Shown piece by piece: positions 12,601 through 23,799 of a stretch of DNA of 64,000 nt; the first letter of the stretch is position 1; every line of letters starts with the position of its first letter. The DNA is taken from the NCBI RefSeq assembly GCF_051106095.1, contig NC_135786.1, forward strand, positions 143,825,001 through 143,889,000, read 5' to 3'. Both the position numbers and the translations under genes were made by a program. This stretch comes from Pogona vitticeps (taxonomy: Eukaryota; Chordata; Lepidosauria; Squamata; Agamidae). The notes under the pieces were generated by a model. That model was not told where the DNA came from. It made no database searches and saw only the letters and a list, made by a program, of their open reading frames with translations.

Positions 12601-15600
12601 CAATAGATCTGCCAGTGGCTGTTATAAAGTTGCCGACTTAACTGTTCTGGGCAAACTGACTCGAGGCACTGAAAAGGTTTGCCACTGAAAACAAATAAAT
12701 AAAAAGAATAGAAAAAGCCCCTTATCTCATTTCAAATAAGTATGTTCAGAAATGTTTATTGAATTACAAGGACATGCAAATCCTTTGGCTAAGGTTCTAA
12801 ACTTAGCATCTTAAGCTACAATAGCTTTGTGCCTAATCTAATACACTTCTTGTTTGAGACAAGAGTGATACCAGCCATGTCACATGTACGGTTAATCAGC
12901 TGCTGTAAAAACTAGTGCCTCCTCTACTCACTTTGGCTCTTTAAAACTGAACAAAAATTCTATTGACATTAAGAGGGATGATTTTGATTCTTACAAAGCA
13001 TTCTGCCATCCATGCCTTACTATAGGATATGTAATATATATACAGTTTCTATACAGTGAAACACACAGCTGCTGATAACCCTTATTTGTGATAAACCTAT
13101 CCCAGCCTCAAATAAGGAAATCAGCAGGGCAGAGGGGGCTTCATCCATCCCCATATCCGGGAAGACATATTTTTGGAACTCATGTGACAAAAAGCTATTC
13201 AAGTGATGCATCTAGAACAGGAAAATTATGTCCAAGAAAGGGTTCTGTGCCTTCTCTGCTGTAAACAGCCTTCCGCAACCTGATTTTCCTTGCCAACAGG
13301 GCGTAGTTACATGCATTTGCATGCAATATGTAGTTATCTCCTTCAACAATAAATAGCTACTACATGATTGTGCTTGGAGGAGAAGGGTGAAAAGTCTTGC
13401 TGAACTCAAACTATCCTAAAATCCTAGTATATATATAGGCTTTCTATCAGTCATGCCTTCTGTAGTGTACGACAGTACCTTACAAAATGATTCCAAAAGA
13501 AGTAGAAAACCTATGCCTCTAACATCAAAAAGTGTACTGGGTTGCTCTTCCTATTATTATCTTGTAGACTAAGGCCAAGAGGGGAAAAAAAGGGGGGGGG
13601 AGTATATGGGCCTCTCTTTTTCCTCCCTGTCCTACAAATGTAGGGATTTTTCTTAGAAAAATCACAAGAACATCTTTTTAAATACCTATTAGCCTTTGGC
13701 AAGTAAAAGTTGCTTCTTGACAACTCAGCAATACAGTTTGGTTTCCTCCCTTCCCCTGCTGGTCCTTGGGTGACTAACACGGGCAAATGTTCTACCATAC
13801 ATTTATTGTGGGTTATAACTTTAAAGGCTATTACTGGAGAAGCAATTCTGAAAGTAGGAGCTACAAAAAGATGCTGGTTACATGCTCCTCTTTAATCAGC
13901 TATAAAATTAACCAAACCCTTCTGAAATAAAAGAAAAGAGAAAGTCAAGAGCAACATTGTCAGAACTGAGTGTCATATATCAAGTATGTTTAATGGAAAA
14001 ATACTGAAACTGTAGAAAACAGGCAATAAAAATGACTGTCGAAAACAAGTGAAATGTCACTAAAAGGCACACAAAGACTAGTGGGTCAATTTCTGTCCAA
14101 TACCTATAATCAAGATTGTAAATAGCCACATGCCTGATTACCAGTGGCAAGTATAATCACCTCCAGGCAGCTCAGCAGGAACACATTTGCACCCTCTCAA
14201 AGAACTGTGGGGTTTTTCCCTACCCTTTCAATTCACCCACTGGACTTCTTCCAATTACCATATCTGCTTTACTTATGCCAGAATATTTGCCTGCATGCAC
14301 AGCCTCCCTTTGCTCTTCCCCTTCAAAGACTGCTATTAAATTCAGAATTCTATTATTACATGAACGGTGTCATTCCTATAGCATCTAGAAATACAAAGCA
14401 AGGCAAGCTCAAATCATAAAACAAGAAGTAGAAAATTTAAAACACTTTAATACTTGGTGTGACCAAACCAATATGGATTGGAATAGGATGTTTCAGTCAG
14501 ATAATTATGGAGCATTTTACGCTGGAAACAAGCAGAAGAAACAGTGGGTTCTGACATTGAGAAGAGAAACTGCACAGTTAGGAGCTATAACGAAAAGCAT
14601 AACAATATAAATCAGACTTCATGGAAAGCCATCATTCAAGACTATGCTCCAACTACAGAAGCTGAAAAGAAGAAGCTTTTACACAAGTGTCCAGAAGGAG
14701 ATTTGTTGCAGACCAAAAGAGGATGGGCCGATAATCACAGATTACTAGAATGCATAAGCAGAAAATAAAGCAGAACCAAACATTGCCGGACAATGTAGTT
14801 TAAAAGTCAGAAATGAAGCAAGAAAGAAAATCATATAATTCTGTGAGCCAGCAACCCTATTGCAAATACATGTTTCAGACAATCAAAGAGATGACTATAC
14901 ACATGGATGTCACCAAATAGCTAATGCAGAAATCAAACTATGTACAGTAGGACCCCTGTATCAGAGGTATCAGTATCCACAGTTTCACTTATTGGTGGTC
15001 TGAAAATATTAAAAAATATTAAAAGAAAAAAACCCAGAAAAATTCTTGTCATATGCATCACCAGATAGACAGACAGACAGAGTTTGCTATTATCTGCAGT
15101 TCTCAGTATCCACGGGGACTTAGTAGCAATCCACAGCGGACTGGAAGCAATCCTCAGTGGATAATTGGGGTAGATATGGAAAAACTGTATTCTATCTGCA
15201 ACAACAACAAAGGCCAGGAGTGGACTGTGGTACACACCACAAAGTGTTAGTACAGAAAATTAAAGTGAACCTAACAAAGAATAGTGGAACAATCACAGTG
15301 CCAAACCGTAATTTAAATAATATTCCTGAAAACTTCAAAGACTATAGAAGAATTGTGCACAGAAACTAGAGAAGTTATCAGAGAAGAACACAAAAATGTT
15401 ATTCCTGTAGTCAAAAGAAAAGCTTTGAAGGATGACTGATGAAACTTTTCAGATGGTAATGACATCCAAGAACCAAGAATATAAGGAGACAGAATTGGGC
15501 TCAGAATTTAAAAACAACTTTTCAGCAACCTGCACATGGAAACACAATAAATTTTATACTCATTTGTGCAAAGAAATAAAAGAGAAGCTCAACAAAGGGA

Positions 15601-18600
15601 AAATGAGATATTTCATTAAATCTTAGAAATAATACTATCTAACTATTTCCTTTATCCCCACAGGGTACGCAAGGTGGTTCACAATAATTAAAATGATACA
15701 ATAAATCATGATTTTAAACAACATTAAAATTATAATAAAAGCTATTAAAATTTTACAAATATTAAGACCACAATTATTATAAAAAAAACCTTTTAAAATC
15801 TCCAAATGAAATAAATATAGCATTCCTGAGACCACCTCCTGCTTCTTAAAAGTCTGTTTTAAAAGGAAAATGTTTATTTAGATAATAATGCTAGTTAAAG
15901 GGAAGGTAGTAGGAAAAGAACACTTAACGTGAGATGGATTGAGACTTAATAAAGAAAGCCAGAGATTTTAGTTTGCAAGACCTAGACTGGGTCTTTTAAT
16001 GATAGAACCTTAGAAGGCCATTAATTCACAGGGTTCCCATAAGCACATAACAATATATAATCAGAGCTCCCCGTTTTGTTCAGAGGGAAAACTATCCACT
16101 CTGAAACAAGGCAAGGGCTTAAACCTAGGTTTGATATTGCTTCACAATGCTAGCTTGTCCTAAGTAAATATCTTGTTCCAATATTTCCCAATTTGGATAA
16201 AACAGGAAACTACAATTACAGATTTTCTGGTTTAATCAAAGTTGCAAGAAAAAAGGAAGAAAAGCCATGTATACACTATATAAGCCAAGATATAATTCTT
16301 CAAACATGATAGTGTGGAATTAATAATGAATGTGTTTATCTTGATTTCTCTTTTAATGAAAACTACTACGGTGGTTTAAAATAGACCTAACATGAGAACA
16401 TGAGAAACATAGCAGACGAAAGGCAACACTTAAAAAAATTACTTAAAAAAAACCAACAGATAAAATCAGGAGAAAATTAATCAGCATTTTCAGTACTAAG
16501 CAAAGGATAAACTTCTAAAAGAAAATAATTGCATATACAGAATTCCTGAAGATGACCACACCCATTTGCACCTGCCCTGTCTTTTTCAGCAATGATGACC
16601 CAGAAAGATCCCAAACTCTGTAGAGGTCACTTAAATCCTCAAGGAGGATAATGCACATTTATCTGGGTCTATTAACAAACCTGGCTGCAGTACCTATACA
16701 GATGATGGTGATTTTCCAGCTTTACATCATTCTCCTACTCATTCCGTGGCTACCGAAGCCTGCCCCAGGATGAAGGTGAGCTAGGGATTCCTTGAGCCTG
16801 GTGGGGAGTGGGGGATGGGAAGCTTTTAATTTCCCAAAATGTTGCAGCTGATGACATCACTGGAGATACATGGTGTATCAGCGGTCCCCAACGTTTTTCG
16901 GTCTGTGGACCAGCTGGGGAAGGCGGGCCCCTCGAGCTCTCTCTTGCACAAGCGCACTCGCGCTCACACAATGCACGAGTGGTGGTGTGGCGCTCACACA
17001 GGCGCTTGCTCGCTCGTGCGCATGGGCAAATGGTGGCGCTCACATGTGGGTGCTGGAGTGCGCACACAGGCACAAACAGGCTGTGAGGGGGTGAGTGAGT
17101 GCGGGGGGTGGGGCAGGAGGTCTGTCTCAGTGGCCCAGTCCAGCTCAGGCTACGGACCAGGGGTTGGGGACCTCTGGTGCCAACAGGATTCTGGACAACA
17201 TGTGTTAACAAATTCCTATAATACTACAGCGGTGTCTCGACTTACGAAGGTCCCTACTTACGACCAGCTCCGGTCGCGAAATTTTGCTTCTACTTGCAAC
17301 CGGAGTTTCCACTTAGGAACAGAAAACGGCAGGGAAAAAAGGCGGAAAATTCAAATTTCTAACTGTAGGTGGCGACGAGGCTGCTTCTTTGTAGCTCTTT
17401 CACCCCAATGGTTAGAGTGAGTGCAATTGAAGGCGGCTTGGGACTACCCGGATTCTGCTTCGGAGTGAGCATGTGTGTGTTTGCAGGGAGGTAAGGTGCT
17501 GTTTTCTGCTTTTTAAAAACTGTTCTGGGTGTTTCTGCAGCGTAGGTTTGAGATGGGGGTTATGTTTCTGTGCTGTGATGGGTCTTGGGGGGTTTGTGCT
17601 GTTGTTGTTTTTTCCCCCATTTCCAATGGGTCTTGGGGAGTCTGTTTGCTTTTTAGTCCCCCCATTTCTGATCTTGCACGATCCACTTGATTGCTTTTTG
17701 CTTTCTCTTGATTGCATTTGCAATGGGCCTTACACAGTTGATTGGTTTTTGGTTTGTTTTCTTTGCATTAGGTCTTCCATGCTTGATTGCTTTTTGCTCT
17801 CTTGTTTGCTTTTGCAATGGGTCTTGCACAGTTGATTGCTTTTCTTTAAGTTTCCTCCTTCAGCTGGAAAGGATTAATCACGTTTCCAATGAGTCTTGCA
17901 GTGATTTTTTTGGTGTGTGATTTTTCCGTTGGCCAGAATGGATTGATTGCATTTCAATGCATTCCTATGGGAAATTGTGCTTCGACTTATGACCATTTCG
18001 AGTTATGACCATCTTCTGGAACGGATTATAGTCGTAGGTCGAGGCACCACTGCACTCTTCTGGATGTCATATTCTAGGAGGTGGGAAATGCTTCAGTACA
18101 GCAGGGGATGGTGCTCTTTGCCTTGAAGGAGGCAGTGGTGCACCATCTCCTGAAGAGGACCTCTCTGGATCAAGAGATATATGACAACAATTGTCCCATT
18201 GCAAATATGTGCAAAGTGCTTGAACACATGATAGCTGGGCAACTTCAGATGTTGCTTGAAGAAATTGATCATTTGGACCCATTTCAGTCTGGTTTCGATT
18301 TGATACCAAAATGGCCTTAGTTACCCTGGCTGATTACCTTCTCTGGGCCAAGTATGGCCCTGTTAATTCTCCTAGATGTCTCAGCAGCTTTTCATACCAT
18401 TGATCATGGCATCCTCTTGAACAGGCCTGTCCAAATGGGACTGAGAGGCACTCTACTACAGTGGTTCTATTCCTATCTTTGGAACTGATTCCGAAGAGTG
18501 GAATTGGGGAACTTCTGCTCAGCCCCATGACAATTTCATTCTATATCCCATGCTTTTTAATATATGAAGCCACTGAAGTCATTAGGAGTTGTGGGAATTG

Positions 18601-21600
18601 GGTACCATCAATAGGCTAATGACACTCAGCTCTGCTTGTCCTTATCATCGGGGTCAACTGAGGCTATGCAGGTACTGGACCAAAGTCTGGAGGCCGTAAT
18701 GAGGGCTGATACACTGAAACTGAATCATGACAAGATGGAAGAGTAGTGTAGGAAGACCTGTGCTAGATCGAGTTTTATTCACCCTGAAGGAACAGGTACA
18801 TAGCTTGGGGGGGTACTCCTAGATTCTTCTTTGTCACTGGAGGGTCATGTAAGCCCAGCAGTTCAGAATGCCTAGGGTAAGCGTTGACTGGTCTGTCACC
18901 TATGACCATTCCTGGGCAGGGATAACCTGGCCACCATAGTCCATGCCCTGATAACTTCCTGGTTAGGCTACTCTGTGATGCACTCTACATGGAGCTACCC
19001 TTGAAGATGACACAAATGCTGCAGCAGATGGAGTAAATAACAGCTAGACTGCTAACAGGAACATCGTTCAGAAACTGCATGGCACCAATTCCAAAGGATT
19101 TGCATTGGCTGCCAATACGCTTCTGGCCTGCGTTCAAGGTATTGATAAAGCCTAAGCAACTTGGGAAATGGACATTTAAAGGAGCTATATAAATCTGCCT
19201 GATCATAAGAACTGCTAGGAAGATCCTCCTCCATGTCCCACCACTGAGAACAGTTCATTATGTGGAGAAATGGGGGAGGGCTTTTTGTGCCATAGCATCC
19301 CAAGTGTGGAGGCCCAACATTAGCATTATTTTGGTATCTACTAAAAAATACTTGTTCATTAGAGCCTTTGGTGGTTGTGTATCATCAGACCCTCCATAAT
19401 TTTTGTGTGCAATGGTTTTAATGTTTTACATTTTTCCTGTTTGATTTTAAATTGTTCTAAATATCTTTTAACATGATTTTTATACAGCTTTGTAACCTGC
19501 CCTGAGATTCTGTGAGATAGAGTGGACTATAAATGTTTAAATAAAATAAAACCCTTATTACTGACTATGCTAGTTAGGGTTGATAGTAGTTATAGCCCAA
19601 TATCACAAGTCCACATTCCCCTCTGAAACAAATCTATCCAAAGTATATGAAACATGAGAATCTGCTATCCAATTTTCAAGAATCAATGTACCTGCTGGAA
19701 GAAAAATCTTAAGGAATGCCTTCCTAAACTGATCTGAAAGCAACACTCAAGTACTTTTCACATAATCTTGGAAATCTGAACCTACATAGGGACATTGAAC
19801 CAGACAGTGCCTTAAATTCTCCTTTATTACCAAACCACATATTCCAGTTTGTTTAGCAATTACAGTAATGCAAAGTAGTAACTTCTGGTACTCTTTCTGC
19901 AAGTCAGTCTGCCAAGAAGAGGGAGAAAAAGGGAACTCCAATTATGGATGACACATAAATACCAGAACGCTCCTTATGCTGAAAAACACTAAGATTCTGA
20001 AGGTTAAAACAAGAGCTGATTACTTGGATTAAGTGGCTCCCCACAGAGAATAAATATCACACCAAAAATATTCACACATATGATCAAGAGCAGAAGCAAG
20101 TCCCATTCATAGTGAAAAGGATCCTTGCTGTTGACAGATTTCCTAAAAGTTAAGAAAAGCTGCCATTCACCCAACGCACAACTAGAGCTGGGGGTGCGGG
20201 GGAGAGAACCAGAAAGCACATTGCTCTCTCTAAGCTAGAATTCATATCCACAGTGATGCATAGCAATCTGGAATCCATTTCAAAGATCTAAATACAAGGA
20301 CTAGATTGTTAAGAGCCTCATAATAGGCCTGTACAACTCATGATAAAACTGAAGCCATACAGCTCACCATCAATGTATCATGGCCTGATGGGTGTTTGAT
20401 TGGAGATTTCAAAAACAAAAGCAGCTGACGAGTAATTCAGCACTAATCTACCTAAGGCAGGTCATGTAATTTGGCATAACGTCATTTGACTGTCCGTCCA
20501 GTTTACAGAATCAGTCTTATCCCCAAGGCAAATCCTGTGCTGTATTACCAGCACAACTTGTACCTCCTTGCTATGATTTCATCTTTCTGTGTCAGTCTGG
20601 CCTCTTTTTCTTTTCGGCATTCTTCAGGTGCCTTTGATATTCCTTGGCATCATCCAGTTACAGCCAATTCTCTTTTCTCTTCTGCAATGCATGGCTTCCA
20701 AAGCCCATTTCCTGACAAACATTATTTCTTGATTCTCCTATTGCTTGCAGCTAACATACACCCATGATCACGAGGTTATTCCCACAGGTTCACTTTGATT
20801 TCTCTTCAGAATGTCCCTTTTGCAATAGCTTTTTTTTTAAAAAAAGAACCACAAAACAAGGGGTGTGTGATCTTGCATTAGAAATGCACTGTAAGAAGCA
20901 GTGCAAAACTGCTCTATAGCTACAAAATGGCAAAGAAGGCAGAACTTAATGTCCAGGTACAAAGGAGCTTAAGTCCACCTGGGAGGTGAAAACATACAAA
21001 GATACACACCGTGGTTTCTCAGGGCTGAGGGTAAAACATGCCTTCCACAATTCAATCATTAATTTATGGACTTCACTAGCACCAGAGGGAAACAAAATAA
21101 TGGGCAGCAGCTCTGATAGCTTTCAAGGCAATTGGTACAGAACAGGTACACTGTACCTAGCAGCTGTTAGCAGTGACACAACAACAACAAAAACCGACAA
21201 CAGAGGAGTCCATTGCCCTCGTGGCCCGTTCGCCGTTGCTGACAATACTGTATCCTTGAGGACCCGTTCAGATCTCCTAAGGTTTACTCTGTGCATGCTC
21301 AAAGGCACCCTTTCTCTACAGCCTTTTTGTCTGCTTTCTAGATGAGCTCTGGAATAGATCGGAGGGCTGGACCAAGGTTCAAAGTAGGAGCTGAGTAAAA
21401 GACAAGAGAGAGAGAAAGAAAGAGAGAGAGAGAGAGACTCTATGGGGAATACGCAAGGACTGGGAGGTGTTCCTCACCAGAAGAGCAGGTTGGCGCAGAG
21501 GAAGCCGGCCAGGGTGCAGACGGGCCTCTTCCAAGTCAGCACCTCCATCACGCAGCAACGGCCACCGGCGGGTCCCGCCGGGCATCCCCCCTCCTCTTCC

Positions 21601-21707
21601 TCCTGGCGCTGCTGCTGCTGCTGCTGCCGCGGCTGCTCCTCTTCCGCCGCCCATTCCCTCGCCGGGCTGCTCGGCGCCGAGACCACCTGCTCCTCCTTCC
21701 CCGCCAT
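3647..21707 (-). CDS. RETREG1: RETREG1 (FAM134B), reticulophagy regulator, first three coding exons
   Basis: RETREG1 is an ER membrane protein with a reticulon-homology domain that bends ER sheets, plus a C-terminal LC3-binding motif that delivers ER to autophagosomes. Three minus-strand exons join in phase: 21478-21707 (ATG at 21705-21707), 4123-4229 and 3647-3677. Exon 1 ends ANLLF plus TG. Exon 2 continues [20 protein letters not shown] and LVLSRARG. Exon 3 is 31 nt, as I recall for human, and gives AQLWRNLID. The residues after LTPWR match RETREG1 better than RETREG2 or RETREG3. The remaining hairpin, the C-terminus and the LIR motif lie beyond the left edge. Intron 1 is about 17 kb. MYO10 upstream on the same strand supports orthology. 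Confidence 0.93.
4123..4229 (-). CDS. RETREG1: RETREG1 exon 2
   Basis: This 107-nt exon lies between a TCTCTTAG acceptor and a GTAAGT donor. It encodes the end of the first membrane hairpin: [19 protein letters not shown], then [14 protein letters not shown]. The hydrophobic stretch and the LSRxRG end are as in RETREG1. Confidence 0.93.
4862..6660 (-). mobile_element. LINE-1 fragment (ORF2 C-terminal part, 5'-truncated)
   Basis: Minus-strand frames give pieces of L1 ORF2 in order: [17 protein letters not shown], then [18 protein letters not shown] with [13 protein letters not shown], then an AHVWYGKH-like segment, then the C-terminus with [16 protein letters not shown] and [14 protein letters not shown]. 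The order matches the thumb-to-C-terminus region of vertebrate L1. Several frame changes show decay. A T-rich stretch at the low-coordinate end fits the poly(A) side. Confidence 0.82.
6690..7051. mobile_element. Tc1/mariner-type MITE, CAGTGGTGCCTCGCTTAGCGA family (copy 1)
   Basis: TIRs read CAATGGTGCCTCGCTTAGCG and, inverted at the right end, CGCTAAGCGAGGCACCACTG, flanked by TA on both sides. The interior has more GC palindromes (GCGATCG). TA duplication and TIR length suggest a TcMar/Tigger-like mobiliser. Non-coding. Confidence 0.85.
7084..7354. mobile_element. MITE with GTTTCCCC..AATAAGAC termini (copy 1)
   Basis: Ends TGTTTCCCCAAAAATAAGAC and TCTTATTTTCAGGGAAACAC are inverted repeats with TA-like flanks. 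The same element lies at 10509-10785 and 49437-49710. Here it abuts the inverted MYO10 exon copy, but it is more diverged from the 49-kb MITE than the exon copy is from its source. Confidence 0.8.
7403..7594 (+). pseudogene. inverted copy of the MYO10 FERM F3 exon inside RETREG1 intron 1
   Basis: The 192 nt correspond base for base to the MYO10 exon at 49197-49388 on the opposite strand. The acceptor CCCTAG and donor GTGAGA are preserved and the encoded 64 residues are identical. By eye three bases differ, all at synonymous sites. The matching region extends through intron flank to 7882 (source edge 48909) at about 95% identity, and on the left into a MITE that also exists next to the source exon. 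Because introns are included, it is a DNA-level copy and not a retrocopy. It lies antisense to RETREG1. No other MYO10 exon accompanies it, so a MYO10-like product is unlikely. Confidence 0.92.
7883..9306. other. RETREG1 intron 1, no recognised feature
   Basis: AT-rich intronic sequence. I see no gene or clear repeat in it. Short frames on both strands have no protein-like content. Confidence 0.5.
9307..9455 (-). other. exon-like open stretch of unknown origin
   Basis: On the minus strand a TATACTGCAG acceptor and a GTAACA donor frame 149 nt with no stop. It reads [20 protein letters not shown], then ELFEGGG and [16 protein letters not shown]. The composition looks like protein rather than chance intron, and both splice sites are plausible. 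I do not recognise the family. It lies in RETREG1 intron 1 on the sense strand and does not fit RETREG1. It could be a stray exon of an unrelated gene copy, part of a transposase, or chance. Confidence 0.35.
10509..10785. mobile_element. MITE with GTTTCCCC..AATAAGAC termini (copy 2)
   Basis: It starts with CCGAAAATAAGACAGGGTC and ends with CTTATTTTGGGGGAAACAGGG before TA. It is collinear with the copies at 7084-7354 and 49437-49710. No coding capacity. Confidence 0.75.
10796..11020 (-). repeat. tRNA-derived SINE
   Basis: On the minus strand a tRNA-like head (TAGTGGTTTAGGAATCTGGC then a GGTTGGGAGTTCAGCC B-box) is followed by a body with GGCTGTGTGGCC. A sister copy lies at 35780-36012. Confidence 0.6.
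11674..12036 (-). mobile_element. BovB/RTE LINE, 3' end (copy 1)
   Basis: The minus-strand reading includes [20 protein letters not shown] and [15 protein letters not shown], the C-terminal end of the BovB ORF. It is followed by the well-known GTCGTGTCTGACTCTTTGTGACCCCATGG tail and a TTGTTG end. Decayed and 5'-truncated. BovB is abundant in squamates. Confidence 0.85.
12270..12690 (+). mobile_element. CR1/L2-type LINE 3' fragment
   Basis: The translated plus strand gives [13 protein letters not shown] and, a few codons on, a [12 protein letters not shown]-like stretch, as in the 3' coding end of sauropsid CR1-type LINEs. Frames are broken. A small piece of the same type recurs at about 52440. 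Confidence 0.5.
12700..14440. other. RETREG1 intron 1, no recognised feature
   Basis: AT-rich intron. I see only short low-complexity runs (G-run near 13591) and no gene or clear repeat. Confidence 0.45.
14440..15640 (+). mobile_element. decayed BovB/RTE LINE fragment interrupted by a Tigger-like remnant
   Basis: Plus-strand pieces resemble the BovB endonuclease region: [17 protein letters not shown], then ENKAEPN and VRNEARKKI. From about 14945 a CAGTAGGACCCCTGTATC stretch with TTTCACTTATTGGTGGTCTG resembles a MER2/Tigger-type DNA transposon end. Both are old and broken, so the borders are approximate. Confidence 0.45.
15640..16870. other. RETREG1 intron 1, AT-rich, no clear gene
   Basis: AT-rich sequence with a possible old LINE tail near 15650-15800. 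I can support nothing else in it. Confidence 0.4.
16879..17176. mobile_element. hAT (Charlie-like) non-autonomous element
   Basis: It begins CAGCGGTCCCCAACGTTTTT and ends GGGGTTGGGGACCTCTG, the terminal pattern of hAT-Charlie elements. The interior is CG/CA-rich with GGCGCTCACA repeats. It is related to the outer element at 24858-26622. No clean 8-bp target duplication is visible. Confidence 0.75.
17227..18052. mobile_element. Tc1/mariner-type MITE, CAGTGGTGCCTCGACTTACGA family (copy 2)
   Basis: Left end CAGCGGTGTCTCGACTTACG and right end GTAGGTCGAGGCACCACTG are inverted. The left flank is TA and the right flank CA. The interior includes repeated GATTGCTTTTTGCT-type units. The frames here are not protein-like. 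Confidence 0.8.
18060..19553 (+). mobile_element. CR1/L2-type LINE, decayed reverse transcriptase and 3' end
   Basis: Plus-strand pieces give [36 protein letters not shown] and [10 protein letters not shown], an RT fingers/palm region. Later pieces match the LGxLLDxSL and HWLP regions seen intact at 29.9 kb. It ends with TAACCTGCCCTGAGATTCTG and an AAATAAAATAAAA tail. Many frame breaks mark it as old. Confidence 0.8.
19560..21400. other. RETREG1 intron 1, 5' part, no recognised feature
   Basis: I see no gene or confident repeat in this stretch. A (GA)n tract lies at about 21405-21437, just beyond it. Confidence 0.45.
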
Positions 21708-22060
21708 CGCTCGGAGGGCGTCTGACAGAAGGCGAGGACCGACAGGCGGCGAGCCAGCCGAGGCTTGTGTACATCCGGGCCAGCTCACCAATTTCTCTCT
21801 CCCCCCCCACCTCTTTGCCAGGAAGAACCAATGGGAGCCTCCGATGGGCCTAGGAGGGGCCGGCGATTGGTTCGCTCGGTGCGAGGGCTTCGAGGCGCTC
21901 TGAGGAGGGGGGGAGGTTAATGGCAGGGGAGCGGGGCGAGGGGAGGGGGGGGGCAAAGACGGAATGGGTTTTAAACTGAAGGGCGGGGAGGGAAAATGGT
22001 GGGCAGGCACGGGAGGAAAGGCGGTCGGGGGGGGGGAATCTGTTTGTTAGGCTTTTAAAG
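21430..22060 (-). promoter_or_regulatory. RETREG1 CpG-island promoter region
   Basis: Dense CpG and GC-rich sequence surrounds the RETREG1 start codon. On the minus strand there is a CCAAT box (ATTGG on plus at 21866-21870) about 160 bp upstream of the ATG and a GGGCGGGG GC-box-type motif near 21981. No TATA box is obvious, as is usual for CpG-island promoters. The start site probably lies between about 21750 and 22000. Confidence 0.6.
21478..21707 (-). CDS. RETREG1: RETREG1 exon 1 (coding part)
   Basis: The 230 coding nt give [20 protein letters not shown], then an acidic, glutamine-rich stretch (six Q, then R, Q and four E), then [20 protein letters not shown], the first half of the reticulon-like hairpin. 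GCGATGGCG is a good initiation context, and the donor is TG|GTGAGG. The exon is about 30 codons shorter than the remembered human exon 1; the missing part lies just before the TWKRP segment. A longer frame opens upstream at 22010 but has low-complexity content, so I chose the 21707 start. Confidence 0.9.
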
Positions 22061-22820
22061 TCAGTGTATTGGAATACGAGATAAGAATGAAAGGGGGCTG
22101 GGGTAAGTTTTTTTTTTTAATGGCATCGATACCGTTTGAAAGTAAGATGGTCGAGGCTACTGCCAGACATTAGATGCTGCTGAGTAGAAGGTGGTGAGAA
22201 GGGCTCACTGAGGGAAAAGAAAAACGAAACTCTCCCCGCCCCCCCGGGTAAAAGCCAAAGGAAGCGGGTTGAGGAGGCTGCACATTCCAGTTTAGGAAAT
22301 GGTTATTGATAGCAGGCCTTAGGATCGTAGGCAACATATATATGTTATTGTTTTTATTAATAAATTGGCTCTTTAAAAAAAACCCTCTGGTTTATGAATG
22401 TAGAATATTGTGGTTCTGAACTCATGATTCAAAAAGCCAAGAAATGGCCTGATACTCTGGCACAATATTGTGCCTGCATTACCCGCAGGAAAAAGGATGC
22501 CAGGCTTTACATAGCAAAGGGCAGCCTGAATGTTGACGATACTGGTAGTAGTAGTCAAGATGGTCTACGAGATACCCTCTTTTGCTTGCTACCATTCACA
22601 CGTGTTGAAAAACAGCCCTGACTATTTGTTGTTTAGGTGAGAAGTGGTGAACTGATGAAAAAAAAGAGGGGAGGGTCTTACAGGAAACTTTGCCCAGTCA
22701 CTAGCATGTTGAACCCTCCTGGCAAATACCCACACCAGGTCAAGTGAGGATGGTGTGACTGAGTCATCAGTGGATCCTCTCTGTGCTTTAAGTGTTTCTT
22801 CCATCATCCATCTAGGTTTT
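22060..22820. other. RETREG1 upstream flank, no gene seen
   Basis: GC content falls away from the CpG island. A G-run lies near 22028, and the rest is ordinary sequence with no recognised feature. Confidence 0.4.
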
Positions 22821-22829
22821 TCTTTTCTT

Positions 22830-23790
22830 TCTGCTACAGGAATTGTCTTTTAGCATTCTTCCCTAACGATATATCTGGTGTCAATCGGCAGTTCTGGTTA
22901 ATGGTAAGTAGAGTTTAGTAATGCAAAGCTGTTCCTTAGGTTGACTTCAAATTCATCAAAATTGTTTAAATTATATTTTGGTACAATAGTTCTTTTGGTT
23001 TTAGTTTTCAGCTTTGCTCTAATATTAGATATTAACAGTTCACAGTCAGTATCACAATCTGCTCCTCGCCTTGTTTTGGCAGGGAAAATACAACTGCTGC
23101 ATTTCTACTTTCAGTTACATAGTCTATTTGATTTCTCTATTGTTCATGTGTACAGTCATGTTTGGTTGCTTGAAGTAAACAGATTGGTAGCTTTGCATAG
23201 CTCTGAGTCATTCTTTTGCTTCATTTCTGATCCCTAGACCAAATTTTCCAACAACATTTGGTTCCGCTTTGTTTCCTCCTTTTCCAGTCCAGTCACCTAG
23301 GATTATAAGCATGTCTTGTTTTAGTGTATGATCATAAGACTTGATCGTAGACTTCTTTTGGTTGAGGCATAAACTTGAATTATGTTTATATTGTTTGGTT
23401 TTCCCTGGAGTCTTTGCATGATGGCTCCTAACTGCCTCTGCTGGATCTTGCCTCAGTACTAGAAGCCATTTCTTCTGAGCTTGTCACTTGAAGTTGTGTG
23501 ACTGAAAATATCCCACTCCAGTCCACTTCGGTTCACTGATGCCAAGCACTGCAATGTTAGTATGTTCCATTTCTTGGTCTACAGTTTGAAGCTTCTTTGG
23601 ATTTATACTTCTCACTTTCCATATTCCAATTGTATGTGTTGTGCAGCGTTGAACTTTCTTTTCACTTCTGTGCATTTCAGCTACTAGATGTTCTTTCAGC
23701 TTTAATCTAGTTGTGTCATTAGCAACAGCACTATTCATATTTGCCCTTTGTTGACTGAGTGCTTTCCAACCTGGAAGTCTCATCTTCCAG
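22830..23790 (-). mobile_element. BovB/RTE LINE fragment (endonuclease region)
   Basis: The minus-strand frame reads TIGIWKVRSINPKKLQTVDQ, then LGISEPKWTGVG, and further on ILGDWTGKGGNKAEPNVVGK and FGLGIRNEA. These are landmarks of the apurinic-like endonuclease of BovB ORF2. It is broken and borders are approximate. Confidence 0.75.
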
Positions 23791-23799
23791 TACTATCTC

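Noticed and set aside
16750-17420. Frames of up to 193 codons across 16.8-17.4 kb
   Set aside because: They run across a hAT-type element and into the next MITE, with no recognisable domain.
3647-21707. Assigning the reticulon-like gene to RETREG2 or RETREG3
   Set aside because: The LTPWR..HL and LSRARGAQLWR residues and the MYO10 neighbour fit RETREG1 better.
21708-22010. Upstream in-frame ATG at 22008-22010 as RETREG1 start
   Set aside because: The added 101 residues are Pro/Ser-rich with no similarity to RETREG1, and the ATG at 21705-21707 has a good context and a MAxx-type start.
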